Shown: positions 1 to 11,637 of the stretch, piece after piece
How positions within the stretch are numbered: position 1 is the stretch's first letter
How the letters are laid out: each line of letters begins with the position of its first letter
DNA from: Lichtheimia corymbifera B2541
Taxonomy: Eukaryota; Mucoromycota; Mucoromycetes; Mucorales; Lichtheimiaceae
Direction: 5' to 3'
DNA length: 46,427 nucleotides
NCBI GenBank assembly: GCA_000697475.1
Contig: JNEU01000252.1
Location: forward strand, 1-46,427
Translations under genes and position numbers: made by a program
Notes under the pieces: model-generated
What the model saw: the letters and a program-made list of their open reading frames with translations, nothing else
Told to the model about the DNA's origin: nothing
Databases searched by the model: none

Positions 1-373
1 AGGTGCTGCACCATTTTTTTCACTTTCCACTATATAAATTAAATGCACCTTGTATGAAGAAAAAAAAGCGGTTGTTGAAGATAAAGCCGGGGGCAATGAA
101 ATCATTATATGCAGTCGTTAACAAAGAGATGGCAGCTGTGAACAATTTGCTCTTGGTGATTAAAATTAAGCTCACGAGGGTGAACAATTCCCCGCCAGCA
201 GCGAACAATGAAATCCGCAGCCATGAAATCAAGCCCCTCACCCACGAATCCAAGTCATCACGACCACGAACAATCATGCACTTGGCCACGAAGAAAGAAT
301 ACGCAACCTTGAAGAAAGAATCCTCAACCACGAACCTTTTATTCTTAGGGGGAGTTTCATCTCGGAAATCCTG
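1..373 (+). mobile_element. Right part of a second, diverged MITE copy (TA-flanked)
   Basis: From about 35 onward this stretch follows the right arm of the complete element at 1326-2215. It begins in an AT-rich ATTAAATGCACC-like segment and ends in the same terminus, CATCTCGGAAATCCTG, at 373, followed by TA (374-375). It is more diverged than the two arms of the complete copy. Its left arm lies outside the window. It is strewn with short variants of a GTGAACAAT/ACGAACAAT word. The reading frame that crosses it is accidental: no protein is claimed here. It was probably inserted into the same LINE that follows. Confidence 0.65.
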
Positions 374-1325
374 TATCTATGATCAACATCTTGCTCTCCA
401 CCATGTGTACCTTCAACGTATCCTACACTCTTCATCATCCAACCCTCACCCTCCATTTATCTCCACGTTCATTACTTATCTTTTTCATTTGTACACTGGT
501 CAACCTTGTATTTACACCCTCTTTCTTCCTTCCCCTCCATTAATTAGACTTTGCTCCGATTTCCCTCATATCCAACTCCTCCTCCAATTGTCAGCTAGAT
601 TACCCGCTTTTCCCATTGACCAGCTCTCCTTGCATGACTTCCTCAGCATTCCTTTCCGCAACCTTATCCTTCCACTACCCAACTCCACCACTTCCGTCCC
701 CACACTCAAACTCCTGGTTTCCAATGTGTACCATTGGTTACCACGGTTTCATCGTTTATCCCTTACATATGCTACAAGATCTCGCAAGGCGATAGCACGT
801 GTTCTCGAGGCTGTTGAACAAGGCACCATGACTCTACATTCGACACTGCAATTGTACATCATTACACGCAATGCACTTAACTCCACTCATTCATTGCCGG
901 ATTTGAGCTCCTGGTGTTTACCACCCACGACATGTTCCTACTCTTCACGTTCCACTCCCATTGCCGTCACAAAAGCTGGTCCGGGCCACTTGAGAACCTT
1001 TTGGCGCCTCACAACATCCTCATCCAACAATGCTACGTCTATTATGCCTTCCCATTGGAAACGCTTTTGGCGACTACGTATACCACATGGATCTCGTACC
1101 ATTTGGTGGCGTCTTCTTCATCAGCACATTTCGACCACCCAACACATGAACCGACTCATGCCGGTAAAACACTCCACCCCGCTTTGTCGGATACGCTTTG
1201 GTGAAGTCGAAACCATTCGACATATGTTTTTGGATTGTCCTCTCAAGAGAGTATTTTGGGTTGATGCCCTGATTCTCATCCAGGCGCCATCATCAGTTAT
1301 ACCGGAATTGGCATGGCAAGCTATA

Positions 1326-1693
1326 CAGGATTTCCGAGATGAAAGTCCCCCTAATGATAAAAAGTTAAAGGTCCATGATTTATTGTTCACGGTTAAGGAT
1401 TCTTTTTTCATGCTCAAGCATTGTTTGTTCGAGTAAGGTCACATGATGGTTCGTGGGTGAGGTGGTTGATTTAATGGGCGATGATCTTTTTCTCACGGTG
1501 GATGACAAAATGTTCGCGGTTGGCGACTTGATATTCAAGGGCCGACATTCTTTATTCACAGTTGCATGATCATTGTTAGCAGATGACTGATATTTCTTAG
1601 AGACCATGCCTTTTATATTCACCGCCATGGTTTATTTATTCAAGCATGCTTTCCTTTTATTTGCATATGGTGTATTTTAATTTCATGTAGGTG
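1326..1693 (+). repeat. Left arm of MITE inverted repeat
   Basis: Reverse complement of 1848-2215, about 97% identical by eye. Most mismatches lie in the inner end (near 1640-1690), so the outer part is the better preserved. Confidence 0.85.
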
Positions 1694-1847
1694 TAGAGAA
1701 CAAGGTAATATGCAGTCAACGCTTGAGGTAGTTTAGTAGATGTCTTCTATGCCATCTACCAATTCATTGTACGCGATGCGATGCAAACTACAAGAGGTAC
1801 AGCACTCTTTATAATATGTACTGGCTAAATGACTATGTTGCTTTTTG

Positions 1848-2215
1848 CACCTACATGAAATTAAAATGCACCATATGCAAACAAAAAGATAGTATGCTTG
1901 AATAAATAGACCATGGTGGTGAATATAAAAGGCATGGTCTCTAAGAAATATCAGTCATCTGCTAACAGTGATCATGCAACTGTGAATAAAGAATGTCGGC
2001 CCTTGAATATCAAGTCGCCAACCGCGAACATTTTGTCATCCACCGTGAGAAAAAGATCATCGCCCATTAAATCAACCACCTCACCCACGAACCATCATGT
2101 GACCCCACTCGAACAAACAATGCTTGAGCATGAAAAAAGAATCCTTAACCGTGAACAATAAATCATGGACCTTTAACTTTTTATCATTAGGGGGACTTTC
2201 ATCTCGGAAATCCTG
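1848..2215 (-). repeat. Right arm of MITE inverted repeat
   Basis: Reverse complement of 1326-1693. It contains a loose series of words such as GTGAATA, CGCGAACAT, CACGAACC and CGTGAACAAT spaced roughly 20-35 bp. These could be transposase-binding repeats. Confidence 0.85.
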
Positions 2216-2485
2216 TACTTCTCCAACCACAACCTACTTCCAGTTTCAGTTTTGTTTATCAAGATCGCATGGGTCTTATACTCCAAACTATATGGGCAAT
2301 GCATTGGCGATGTATCCTGCAAGAGATTCCTTGGAACCACACTGCGACATATGAATATCTTGAGTCATTGATTGCTAGACATCCCTCCCTTGTTCCTCCA
2401 TTTCAGATTGAAAACTTAGAATTTATTTTGGGGTAAGATATCCCCTCAATAAACATACATTAGAATACCAAAAAAAACTGTAATT

Positions 2486-2910
2486 CCTCTTCCTCCCATT
2501 CTCAACTGTTGCTCCATTCAAGTACAACCAATACCTACAAACGATTGTCCTGCTTCAACCCACCACGTCATTGCTGCAGTTGTCTTGATCCAAAAGGCTT
2601 CAACTGAATGGTACGTCCATGGCGTGTACACGCTCCACTACAACACACGCGTTTCTTGACACTGCGCCTTCTCATGTACACTCTTCTGCCACAACCAATC
2701 GTAACAGCGTTCAGTGCAGCAATCGTCATTAGCGAGTTCTTCACTGTGTTGCCTCCATTTACTTGCAGCAACTTGTCTTCCAGCCATTTTTACGTGAACA
2801 GCACACAGGTGTAGCAGCTCTATTCACGTATAGCAACTTGGCCTCGATAAATACGCATTCGAATGGATGATGCCATACCAGTTATCAAATACGCCGCAAT
2901 ACAAGGCTAG
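2486..2910 (+). repeat. Interspersed repeat copy 1 (relative of 19085-19590)
   Basis: It starts with CTTCCTCCCATTCTCAACTG and shares long matching stretches with 19085-19590. Shared words include CAAACGATTGTCCTGCTTC, ACTCTTCTGCCACAACCAAT and AATGGATG..GATGCCATA. No convincing coding frame is seen. It begins just beyond the poly(A) end of the LINE. Its nature (decayed transposon or segmental duplicate) is not clear. Confidence 0.6.
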
Positions 2911-4986
2911 CCACTTGTGTCTGGCCGCCCAATGTGACATGTCCTCTTGCTTTTCGCCACGATCTATTCCGAGAGAGTGTCCTCCAATAACTGGTGAGTG
3001 AAGCTTTCTTCTTGCATGATATTGGAAACACATGTTCACTGTTCTGTGCAACTATCATATGCATCCTTTGGCGATTGCGACTTGCATTTCCCGTCATTAT
3101 CCAGCACCACTGCCACTCTCTGTATTCTCAATAGCCGAACGCGTACCACGCACTCAACATCATGCCCAACACAACTTTGAAGAGTTTCAAGGTGAATTGG
3201 ATTGGATACTGCTATGAAGTTATATATATCTTGAATCATGGATGACAAAGTAAATGAAGAATGGGTCTGATATGTGAGAGAAGGACTATGACTGACGTGT
3301 TGATTGTTCAGGGGAACTGTGTTCTGCAGCTTGCCAACGTGATGGTGATGCTCTACATCTACTACACACTATTGGTATTCGCTTCGAGATACAACATGCG
3401 ATGACAAAAGGGCATCTATGGTTCAAGACATCACAGCAGTGTAGCACCAAGCATCGCTATTGTTTTTGAAATCTGGGCAGCTGCATGATGGATTCCTTCA
3501 GTCAATGAGTACAGGGGGATCGAATGCATTTGGATATGGTGATGATACGTGATGGCGAACACAATGGTTGATTGCATTCTGGATCGGTGAAGTGAGATGC
3601 AGAAAGGAAACGACTTTTGGATGGAGGATTGGATGAGGAGGATACCAAGAATGAGCCTGAGGCACAAGCGGGAGGAATTTGGAAAGTGGATATATAGGAG
3701 CGACAATGGTTATCTGGTTGAATGGTGGGAGATCAGCATGGGGCCACCGCCAAAAACGAACAACGACATTGCTTTCGTATCAAGCTCGATTCTCATAACC
3801 TATCCAGGAGGATGTCACCTTCCGATATGGCTTCAACTCCAAAGGCTATACCTCGCAACCTCACCGTCCAGCTGATCCATGGTCACCATAACATGATTTG
3901 CAAAGGGCACCTGTACTAGAATTTTATGTCGACCAAAGGATTATATACACAGGCGGCAATTCATTCCCGGGGATGGTTGAAGAACCTAACAGTATACACC
4001 TGGATCTTTGGAGATGCTGGAAGATGAGGATCATGGATCTGGTTTTGCACAGTTACCTCCATCTCTTGGGGACGTTGTCATGGGTCATCAACTCCTGATT
4101 GAATATCGCTACAAGAAATTTCTGCTTACATGTACTAAGGTAAAATGAGAGTCGTGTGGTATATTGATAAGAAAAGGCTTCTCATTGAAATATATTTCTT
4201 TGCTCTGATAATAGAACTGAAGTGTCGTTGGGATCCACAGATGCCCTACAACCAAGGGTTACTACAGTGCTTTGGGATGTTAGGATGATCAAGGGCTTGT
4301 ATGGTCAAATGCAGCGACAACTGAGGAAGCAAGGAAGGCTTGGATGGGAAGGGCTTTAAGGATGGGATACCGATTGCATTCGAGTCATGGCGTTTGACAA
4401 CCGCTATCATACGAGATACCTTGGATGACAGGCTATCAAGGAGCGACAGCACTGGACCAATACTTTATGTGACAAAGATCAACTAGAAATACGTAGTGCT
4501 TCCCCTTTCGAATAAACCCCTTTGTGGTACCCACCATGGAAATCGTTGCAGCATGGCTTAATTAATCTATGGTTGTTGATGTGATACACAGCGGGTGATG
4601 GATTTCAATTTATTCTTAAAATATGACATACAATGTCAATCACGTGGCTCATTTGGTATCATTGGGTCTAATGGACGATGGTTCAAAGAGAAGGGGAGAG
4701 AAAAGCAGCATTTTATCATGGCGTGTCTTAAAAATAAGCATGTATGTAGAAGTATAGGAAAAGAAGAACGAGGAAGAGTCATCCATAGTTGTCGTTAGGA
4801 GTACAGTTCATTTGACTTTTGAAATAAAATATGATGATGGCTACAAATCCTCTAATACTTTAGGATCGTATTACAAAGTGTACGTATTGACAACTCACAC
4901 AAAGGCACAATCATGGAAGAAAAGCAGCTGTTGATCTTTCACGAGAAAAATACATTATACTGTATCATGAAAATCCATACCCCTAT
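2911..4986. other. Intergenic stretch, no gene recognised
   Basis: Only short open frames occur, without recognisable domains, splice structure or signal peptides. The texture (GGATGG-rich, ATCATGGAT words) resembles the decayed repeats at 11200-11450 and 17650-20010, so it probably belongs to the same class of degraded sequence. Confidence 0.5.
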
Positions 4987-7063
4987 TTAATATGTTTTAT
5001 TTATCACAACTTTGGATATATGCTTACGCAACATGTCTATTACACTCTCTGGAACATCACATTCGAGGTAGAGACTTTGTAAATTGGAAAGTAGGGTTAT
5101 GGGCATAAGACTGTCAGGGTTTAATGGCTTCGATCGGATCCTGAGACATTTGAGATTCAAGTATTTACAAAGAGACGCGATGATGTGGTCACCAATATCG
5201 CAGCCATGGTCACCGAGAGTTATTTCTTCTAGAGCTGGACACCCTAGGCCTATCTTTTCCATCACGTGTAAACAGCTTTCGGGAATAGCCGTAGTGAGTA
5301 GTTCCAGCTTCTTGAGACATTGCAACTTGAAAATCATAAACAACCACGGTGCTTCAGTTGCAAGCGTTGTCGTACGTATGGTGAGTTCTTTGTGCGTTGA
5401 CTTGTTCCCCATTGTCATATGATGGTTCAAGAGCTCGATGAGGCCTTCCAAATAGTTGTTGTTATCTCCCCATCGATATCTCATGATCTCTAGCTTGGAA
5501 AGATGCCTTGACTTGTTCATGGCCACTACGATGTTAAGCTGTAAATGCGAGGTGCGAAGACTGGCCGCTTTGAGATTGGGAGCGTTCAGTATCAACCATA
5601 ACACGAATTCATGAGATGAATCTGAATCAGAGTTTGAAAAATCGATGCTGAGCAGTTGCGTGAATGAATTTTCAAGTTGAGAAGTTGGGTATGCATTTCG
5701 ACCATTCGCCTGTAGTTGTCCATTCTGCAGTCTCCAAGAAGAATCATCATCAATACGATCATACACTTTAACCTCTTCAAACGAAGCTTTGTGCACATGC
5801 AAGAACTCGATCAGGGCAACCTTGTGTAATGACGTATCCACGGTCTCCTCCTATATGAGCCGACTTGATTCCCTTTCGATGTGGAGGAACAATATCAATG
5901 TCGCCCAAGTGATATCTTGTGTGATCCCCGAAATAAAGAACTTGGAGTTAAGGACAATGCTTGTGGAGAACCGGCAACACGCTGGGGCGAGGCGTTGGTG
6001 AAATTTGGAATGCCAATAATGAAGGAAACCGACTGAGCAGATCAATCACATCATCATGGCTGAGTTCTTCTCCTTTTTCTAAAATATCATGAAGTGCAAG
6101 GTGGGTGATCTTAGGATAGCGTGATGATGGTGCTGATAACATGATAGGGTCTACACTCTCTGTGATCAAGGATACAAGGTTTGGATATGATTCCAGGATA
6201 TCACGTAACTGAAGATTATTCATAACCCCTTGAATTTCCAGATGCGTCAATGAATCAGAAATCAGTTGCAGACCATTCAATAACGAAAGAGGTTCGATCG
6301 TCGCATCACCTAATGGAAGGAGGAAGTGTCATTGGAATGCGTAACATATACATGCAATGCAATCAATACTCACTGCATATCCGGAAGTTCTTAAGATTGG
6401 AAAAGCGGGCCCGAGAGAGATCCTCCAACTTTGCATCATCAAACACATTGCCTCTTAACTTTTGTACGTAGGGCGCAAACCGGACAAGTTGATCATGACC
6501 CCGATGGAAGCTGTACTCCTCTTGTCCGAAATCAAACTCCAAGCCATTAGGTTGATGCAAGAAACGCTCCTGCCATGCACGTGATACATAAAGGTACTCG
6601 CATAAAAAATCTGAAGAGAGCACTTGGTGCAACCTTGGTAGAATATTGGTGATGACAATATCCAATGGCAATCGGCTGATATAGTCTACGCGTTTGTTGT
6701 TGATGTTTATTGCTGTCAATCGATGTTGTTGGATTCAGTTACTGCTTGAAGGCCTTGATCATATATGGAAATGGCTGCTGCATAACGCCCTTGTTGACAG
6801 TGCACGTCTCCCATACACAGGTATCCAAGGCCTGATCCCGGTAATATGGTCCTTATAGCTGCTGCATCACGTAATGCTGTATCAAATTGAGCACTGTTGG
6901 CTAACAACTGGGCACGCTCATTCAGGACTTGGGCGAATTGGTATGCTACTTGCTGAAGAGACTCGGTTGCTGTGGCAATTCGGTTGCCGTCATTACCACA
7001 TTGAGCCGTGACGATGGTGTCCTTTAGTAATTCGTCCCACCTAATGTTCTCGACAATGGCCAT
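4987..7063 (-). pseudogene. F-box/TPR/LRR protein gene 1, broken
   Basis: Start ATG at 7061-7063. The N-terminal part holds the tetratricopeptide-like segment (YAAAISIYDQGL) and matches the intact paralogue at 11638-13751. The next segment has the F-box (LPLDIVITNILPR), then leucine-rich repeats to the stop at 4987. Such proteins normally link substrates to an SCF ubiquitin ligase through SKP1. An intron is at 6310-6373 (GTGAGT..TTAG), in the same place and phase as in the paralogues. Breaks: a net 22-base deletion near 6730 between TPR and F-box that shifts frame; a TAA at 5948-5950 where paralogues have TAC (Tyr); a one-base shift near 5843. Either it is dead or only partial products are made. 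The upstream conserved block is still present. Confidence 0.8.
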
Positions 7064-7126
7064 TCGTCGTATCGTGTGTGAGTTTACGCGTCGGTCTGGG
7101 TGCAAGAAAGGTAAGCGACAGCCACT

Positions 7127-7178
7127 GCCAGAGGAGTTTGTATGGTTGATGGCTAGTTACACACATGTGGATCATCTA
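7127..7178 (-). promoter_or_regulatory. Conserved upstream block of F-box gene 1
   Basis: It contains CCAGAGGAGTTTG and CTAGTTACACACATGTGGATC on the plus strand, 64-115 bp upstream of the start codon. The same two words occur upstream of genes 2, 3 and 5 of the array. Conservation in decaying non-coding DNA suggests promoter or 5' leader function, but recent common ancestry could also explain it. Confidence 0.5.
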
Positions 7179-7650
7179 CTGATATTAAGCTGATGCTTGC
7201 TGGTTCTAGTGATGGTGCTTACATGAAGATATGCAATGGGATTAGCTAATGAAGGAGCAGTGGTTACATAACAGATAAAGATAAAATGGGATGATATGAT
7301 TTATTTCAATTGCGTGCGCGTATTAATGGTGGAGGGGCTGCATGAGAGCTTCCATTTCATATAATAAGATTGATCAGTAGGATGATTTATGGCGTCAGGT
7401 CTGAGCCATTGCCATTGCATCGATGCTTTCGTTCGGGTGTGCTGGCATTTTTAGAATATAAACCATATAATGTTTGATTGCACAATCTTGAGATATTATG
7501 ATTACTTTGCTTATTATGTACAATTGGTGCTCGTGTGACAATAAAGCTGCAATCTACCAAGCTTTCTTATGAAGATGACATTACTGTACGGTGTTTACAT
7601 ACGTGTGTTTTAACTTGATGTAAGGATGTAGAGTGATGATGGGTGATGTA
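7179..7650. other. Intergenic spacer between F-box genes 1 and 2
   Basis: AT-rich spacer holding the upstream region of gene 1 and the 3' flank of gene 2. No gene, RNA or repeat was recognised. Confidence 0.5.
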
Positions 7651-9764
7651 TTATACTTTATTTATCACGACCTCTGATATATGCTTACGCAGAATAGTCA
7701 TTATGCTCGTTGGGACATCACAGTGAAGGTAGAGACGTTCTAAGCTGGGATATGTGGCCATCATCACAAGGTCGGAAAGATCTGGGGTGCATGAGGGGCC
7801 AATCTTCAGGCATTTGAGATTTGAATGTTGCGAGAACAAGGGAATGATGCCGAGACCAAATTCGTAAGGATCCGTGCGCCAACCAAGAGTTAACTCTTCG
7901 AGAGCTGGACAGCCTTGACTGATCATTTCTAATCCTGGTAAGGAGCTGCTGTGAACCGAACGAGCGATCAATTCCAGTTTCTTGAGGCATTGGAGTCTGG
8001 AAATTAATGCCGTCTCAAGCATCAGCTGGTCAGTCTCTATAGTGACTTCTTGGAGCGTTGACTTTTCGCCCATTCCACTATGATGCTCGAAGAACCGAAG
8101 CATGGCTTCATTGGTATCTTCCTCACTTGCAAACCCGGCGACAATCTTTAGTTTGGAAAGGTGCCTCGAATTGATCATGGCGTTTGCGACATTAGGTCGA
8201 AGATAAGGTTTGTGAAGACCAATGAAGTTGAGGTTGGGTGCGTTTGATATCAACCATGCAATAAAAACAGAAGATATAGGTGGCATGTATTCCGAAAAGT
8301 CGATGCCAGTCGCATGAATGAAGTCTCAGGCTAAATTGGTTGATTTTCAGGACATTAAGGTGATGTACAGTATTTCCATCATCTCCCCTGCCTCTTGCTA
8401 TACTTACTATACCATTCTCCAAATCCCAATCGAAATTGCCTTCGTCCAAGGAACAGCCAAACGCAATCGCTTCCAATGAATCCCGATTCAAATGGAGGAA
8501 TTGTACCACGTCACCTTGCATAACTGACTCATTGCCCCAATTATATCCTAGATGGGCCAACTTGATGCCTTTTCGATTTGGAGAAACATCGATTGTCTTT
8601 GATGGATGGAATCCATCCCCGTAATAAAGGAATTGTAAATAAGGGCAATACTCGTGTAGGACCGGCAAGATACTGGCGTCGCGAATGGGCGCAATTTTCA
8701 ATGACAATAAAGAAGGAAACCGACTGAGGACATCAAGGATGTTGTCACGGCTGAGGGCTCCTTCCGATACGTCATGAAGTGCCAAGTGCGTGATCTTGGG
8801 ATAACGTGATGATACTGGTGATGACATAACGGCCTCCACACGCTCTGCGTTAAGAGATACCAAGTTTGGACATGATTCAAGGATATCACGTAGTTCGAAG
8901 GCCTGGGATCCAGCAATGGTCAAATGCGTCAATGAATCAGAAATCAGTTGTAGACCATGTAAGGTTGGATAATGACGAATGTTAGAATCACCTAATGAAA
9001 GGAAGAAGGTGTTATTCGAATACGCATAAAAACTGTCACCCATACTCACAGTGGATATGCAAGTCCTTAAGATTGGAAAAGTGTGCCCGAGAAGAGAGGT
9101 CATCCAAACGAGCATCACCCACCATACCTCCTGATAAGCTCTGTATATAGGGTGCAAATCGGACAAGTTGGTCATGGCCAGTCTTGAAAGTCCCCGTCTC
9201 TTTGCCGAAATCAAACTCCAAGCCATTAGGTTGCTGCAAGAAACGCTGCTGCCAGGTACGTGATACATAAAGGTATTCGCACGATGATTCAGAATAGCAC
9301 TTGGGCTCCACCCTTGGTATAATGTTGGTGATAACGATATCCAATGGTAGCCGGCTGATGAGATCCACGCGTTTGTTGTTGTTTGCTATTGCCGCTATTC
9401 GATGTTGCTGAAGCTGTTGATAATATGGATCGGATTCAGGCACTGCTTCAAGGCCTTGATCATATATGGAAATAGCTGCTGCATAACGTCTCTGTTGACG
9501 ATAAACGTCTCCTGTACACAAGTATCCAAGCCCTGATCCAGGTAATATGGTCCTTATTGCTGCTGTATTATGTAACGCTCTATCAAACTGGGCACTGTTG
9601 GCTAAGAGTCTGGCACGCTCATTGAGGATTCTGGTGAATTGGTGTGCTGCTTGCTGTAGAGACTCGGTTGCCGTGGCAATTCGGTTGCCGTCATTACCAC
9701 ATTGAGCCGTGAGATTGGTATGCTTCAGCAATTCAGACCAGGCAATATTCTCTTCTATTGTCAT
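7651..9764 (-). pseudogene. F-box/TPR/LRR protein gene 2, one frameshift
   Basis: Start ATG at 9762-9764. Exon 1 (9764-9050) encodes the TPR-like segment and F-box (LPLDIVITNIIPR, then YLYVSRTWQQRF) without a break. Intron 1 is 8992-9049 (GTGAGT..TTAG). Exon 2 (8991-8408) encodes leucine-rich repeats. Intron 2 (8331-8407, GTAAGT..TTAG) has a counterpart only in gene 5. Exon 3 runs to the stop at 7651 and carries the rest of the repeats (CPALEELTLG, HISEVVINK). Near 8308 paralogues read on in frame, but here a base (or four) is missing, which shifts the frame. This is the least damaged of the broken copies, so a sequencing error or a different splice choice is possible. Expected role: substrate receptor of an SCF ubiquitin ligase. 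Confidence 0.8.
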
Positions 9765-9832
9765 TGGTCGTGTCGTGTGTTGGTGTGCGCGTCGGTCTGG
9801 GTGCAACAAAGGAGTGACAAAAAGGCAGTAAT

Positions 9833-9876
9833 GTCAGAGGAGTTTGATGACCAGTTACACACATGAGGATCACCTA
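9833..9876 (-). promoter_or_regulatory. Conserved upstream block of F-box gene 2
   Basis: GTCAGAGGAGTTTG and CCAGTTACACACATGAGGATC, 70-110 bp upstream of the start codon. Same order and wording as at genes 1, 3 and 5, but with a shorter spacer between the words. Confidence 0.5.
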
Positions 9877-9959
9877 ATCACATTCAGTTGTTGCTTTTTG
9901 CTGTTTCTAATGGAGATGTCTAAATGAAGATACCCCCAGGAATCAACTAGGAAGACCTA

Positions 9960-11160
9960 TTGTAAGGAGACTGATAAGATCTTTGGCCTTTTCTCTAGGA
10001 TCAATACTATTGCAATAATGGAGCACGTGACCCAAGAAGTTTATTCTTCCCTTCATTGAGCAAATCAAAACCGCATCCAACCCAACAAATACGTATGTTA
10101 ATGCTATTTATGGAGAGGTTGGGGGAGCTGTTTACTGAATACCCATGGGAAATGAGACGTGACAATGAAAAACAATCTATATGTACATACGCTGAACTGA
10201 AAACAAGAACATTTAGCATTGTACTCACAACAATATGCATTAACAGAGTGTATGAAGGTACTCACATAAAAGAACCGAGTCGTTTCAGCCATATGCGTGA
10301 TATGCGTGTTCTGAAATCTATGGACGTTGTGTAACGTGGTGAATAAAATCGACGTTCTCACCGGAATCTTTTTGACACTGACCTTTGTCTTCTTCCACCT
10401 TCACTCGTTCCAGTGGCAGTTGCAACAACTACTTCTTCAACAACATGACACAGCGCATTCCACCTTCTAAGCGGCTTACCTGCCAGAATTACTCAACCAA
10501 CACACAAAGACCAGCATCTCTTTCAGTTTACGATCTTTGACAAGCTTGATGATGGCGCGAACGTGTTGGGTTGCTCGAACTGGTCTTCTTCACGCGTCAT
10601 GCTGCAGTTTGGATGATCACAAGCATATTCAACGATGACCAACACTATGCATCACGTGAGACAGCTTGAACTGGCATAACAACATATCCAAGTACACCCA
10701 TGTACCAAGGTAAATAATGGAATGGATTGGGGTTCCTGGCAAATAGATCTTGTCTAATATGATCATCATGGATTAGGGAGTCGTTGTTTGGCGATTGGCA
10801 CCAGTATTGCTCGAAGGAACCACTTTTAAGGACTCTTGGGTGATATACAATGACAAGGATATCTGGAGAAGCGATCATTTTCCGTCAAGAGTATGGCGCT
10901 ATCGCATGATATGAGGATGAGGAGATTCCAGAGCATGACGTAAGGTGGTGAACTTCGACTTCCCTATGATGCTTGGACACGGCTACAGCTATGGATCGAC
11001 TATGGCAACATTCAAGTGGATCGTGCTGAGGATAGCAGATCGGATGGTTGGATTGCTGGTTGAAAGGAACGCTCTCGTGCCAACGCACACACACCTTTTC
11101 CATTGCTTTTATCGCCAGAATACTATGGATCATGGATACACTATTCCGTAACCACGTGCA
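9960..11160 (-). repeat. Segmental duplicate upstream of F-box gene 2 (relative of 22740-23760)
   Basis: The block matches the region upstream of gene 5. Shared stretches include AAGTTT.TTCTTCCCTT.CATTGAGCAA, ACCGNGAATCTTTTT, GCATTCCACCTTCTGA-like and CGATCTTTGACAAGCTT words, and ACCAAGGTAAATA. The duplicated unit therefore comprises an F-box gene, its promoter and more than 1 kb of upstream DNA. No intact coding frame was found in either copy. Confidence 0.6.
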
Positions 11161-11637
11161 AGAACGAGACAATGACAGCCATGGATGATACATTCGCCTA
11201 AAGATAGACTTGGTAGCCCCTTTGTATGATGACAGCATTCAAAATCAGCAATACACCTGCTTCGTGACACATTTTAATCAAAGAATTGCTTGGAGGACTT
11301 GGTTGGATATCGACAATATCATGGATTCACAGGGCAAGGATGGGATTACGAGGATTATGGTCTTGGGTCGATCGAGTGATGGTGGATGTTCACAATGAGG
11401 AGAACGCTGGTTACAGGGGAGATGTTACATATATGGATTGAGAGTATACAATGAGGATGGGGACACGTGTCCGTTAAAGAGATCTTTATCCTTACAACCG
11501 CGTTTACACATCACCGTCTATGGATGTGTTTAAATGTTTTCAAAAGCAACCGTGACAACTCTCATACCAAGATACACAATCATGGAAGAAAAACAGCTGT
11601 TGATTTTATTATGGGTGTTCTACATTATGCACTATTA
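11161..11637. other. Intergenic, no gene recognised
   Basis: It contains GGATGG/ATCATGG-rich degraded sequence resembling 17880-18130. No exon structure or domain was seen. Confidence 0.45.

Larger units (their letters stand above)
1326..2215. mobile_element. Complete palindromic MITE, 890 bp, TA target duplication (Tc1/mariner-type ends)
   Basis: Two arms (1326-1693 and 1848-2215, 368 bp each) are inverted copies differing at about ten positions, around a 154 bp centre. The ends are CAGGATTTCCGAG and its complement. TA stands on both sides (1324-1325 and 2216-2217). Deleting the element and one TA restores the LINE reading frame exactly, which fixes both borders. TA duplications plus CAG-starting ends are typical of Tc1/mariner-type transposons. 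No transposase is encoded, so movement would need one supplied elsewhere. The open frames seen inside the arms mirror each other and are by-products of the inverted repeat. Confidence 0.85.
374..2477 (+). mobile_element. 3' end of a LINE-type non-LTR retrotransposon (zinc-knuckle end of ORF2), interrupted by a MITE
   Basis: An open frame runs from 374 to 1325 and resumes at 2216, ending with TAA at 2434-2436. Removing the inserted element plus one TA copy joins the halves in frame. The protein shows the C-terminal layout of LINE ORF2 proteins: a W-rich segment (WRLLHQH), a degenerate zinc-knuckle (CRIRFGEVETIRHMFLDC, in which the usual second Cys is Arg), then a tail with IWAMHWRC. The reverse transcriptase would lie left of the window. 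After the stop come AATAAA (near 2448) and a run of eight A at 2470-2477, fitting the 3' poly(A) end of a LINE. Apart from the insertions there is no stop in the visible part, so the copy is fairly young. Family assignment within LINEs was not possible. Confidence 0.75.

Noticed and set aside
3..1436. Single 477-codon open frame from the window start
   Set aside because: It begins with GTG inside a MITE copy, passes through LINE sequence and ends in the next MITE arm. It is a chain of transposon pieces, not one gene.
1380..2161. Two mirror-image 82-codon frames that look like paralogous proteins
   Set aside because: They are the two arms of the same inverted repeat read outward. Similarity follows from the palindrome, not from coding selection.
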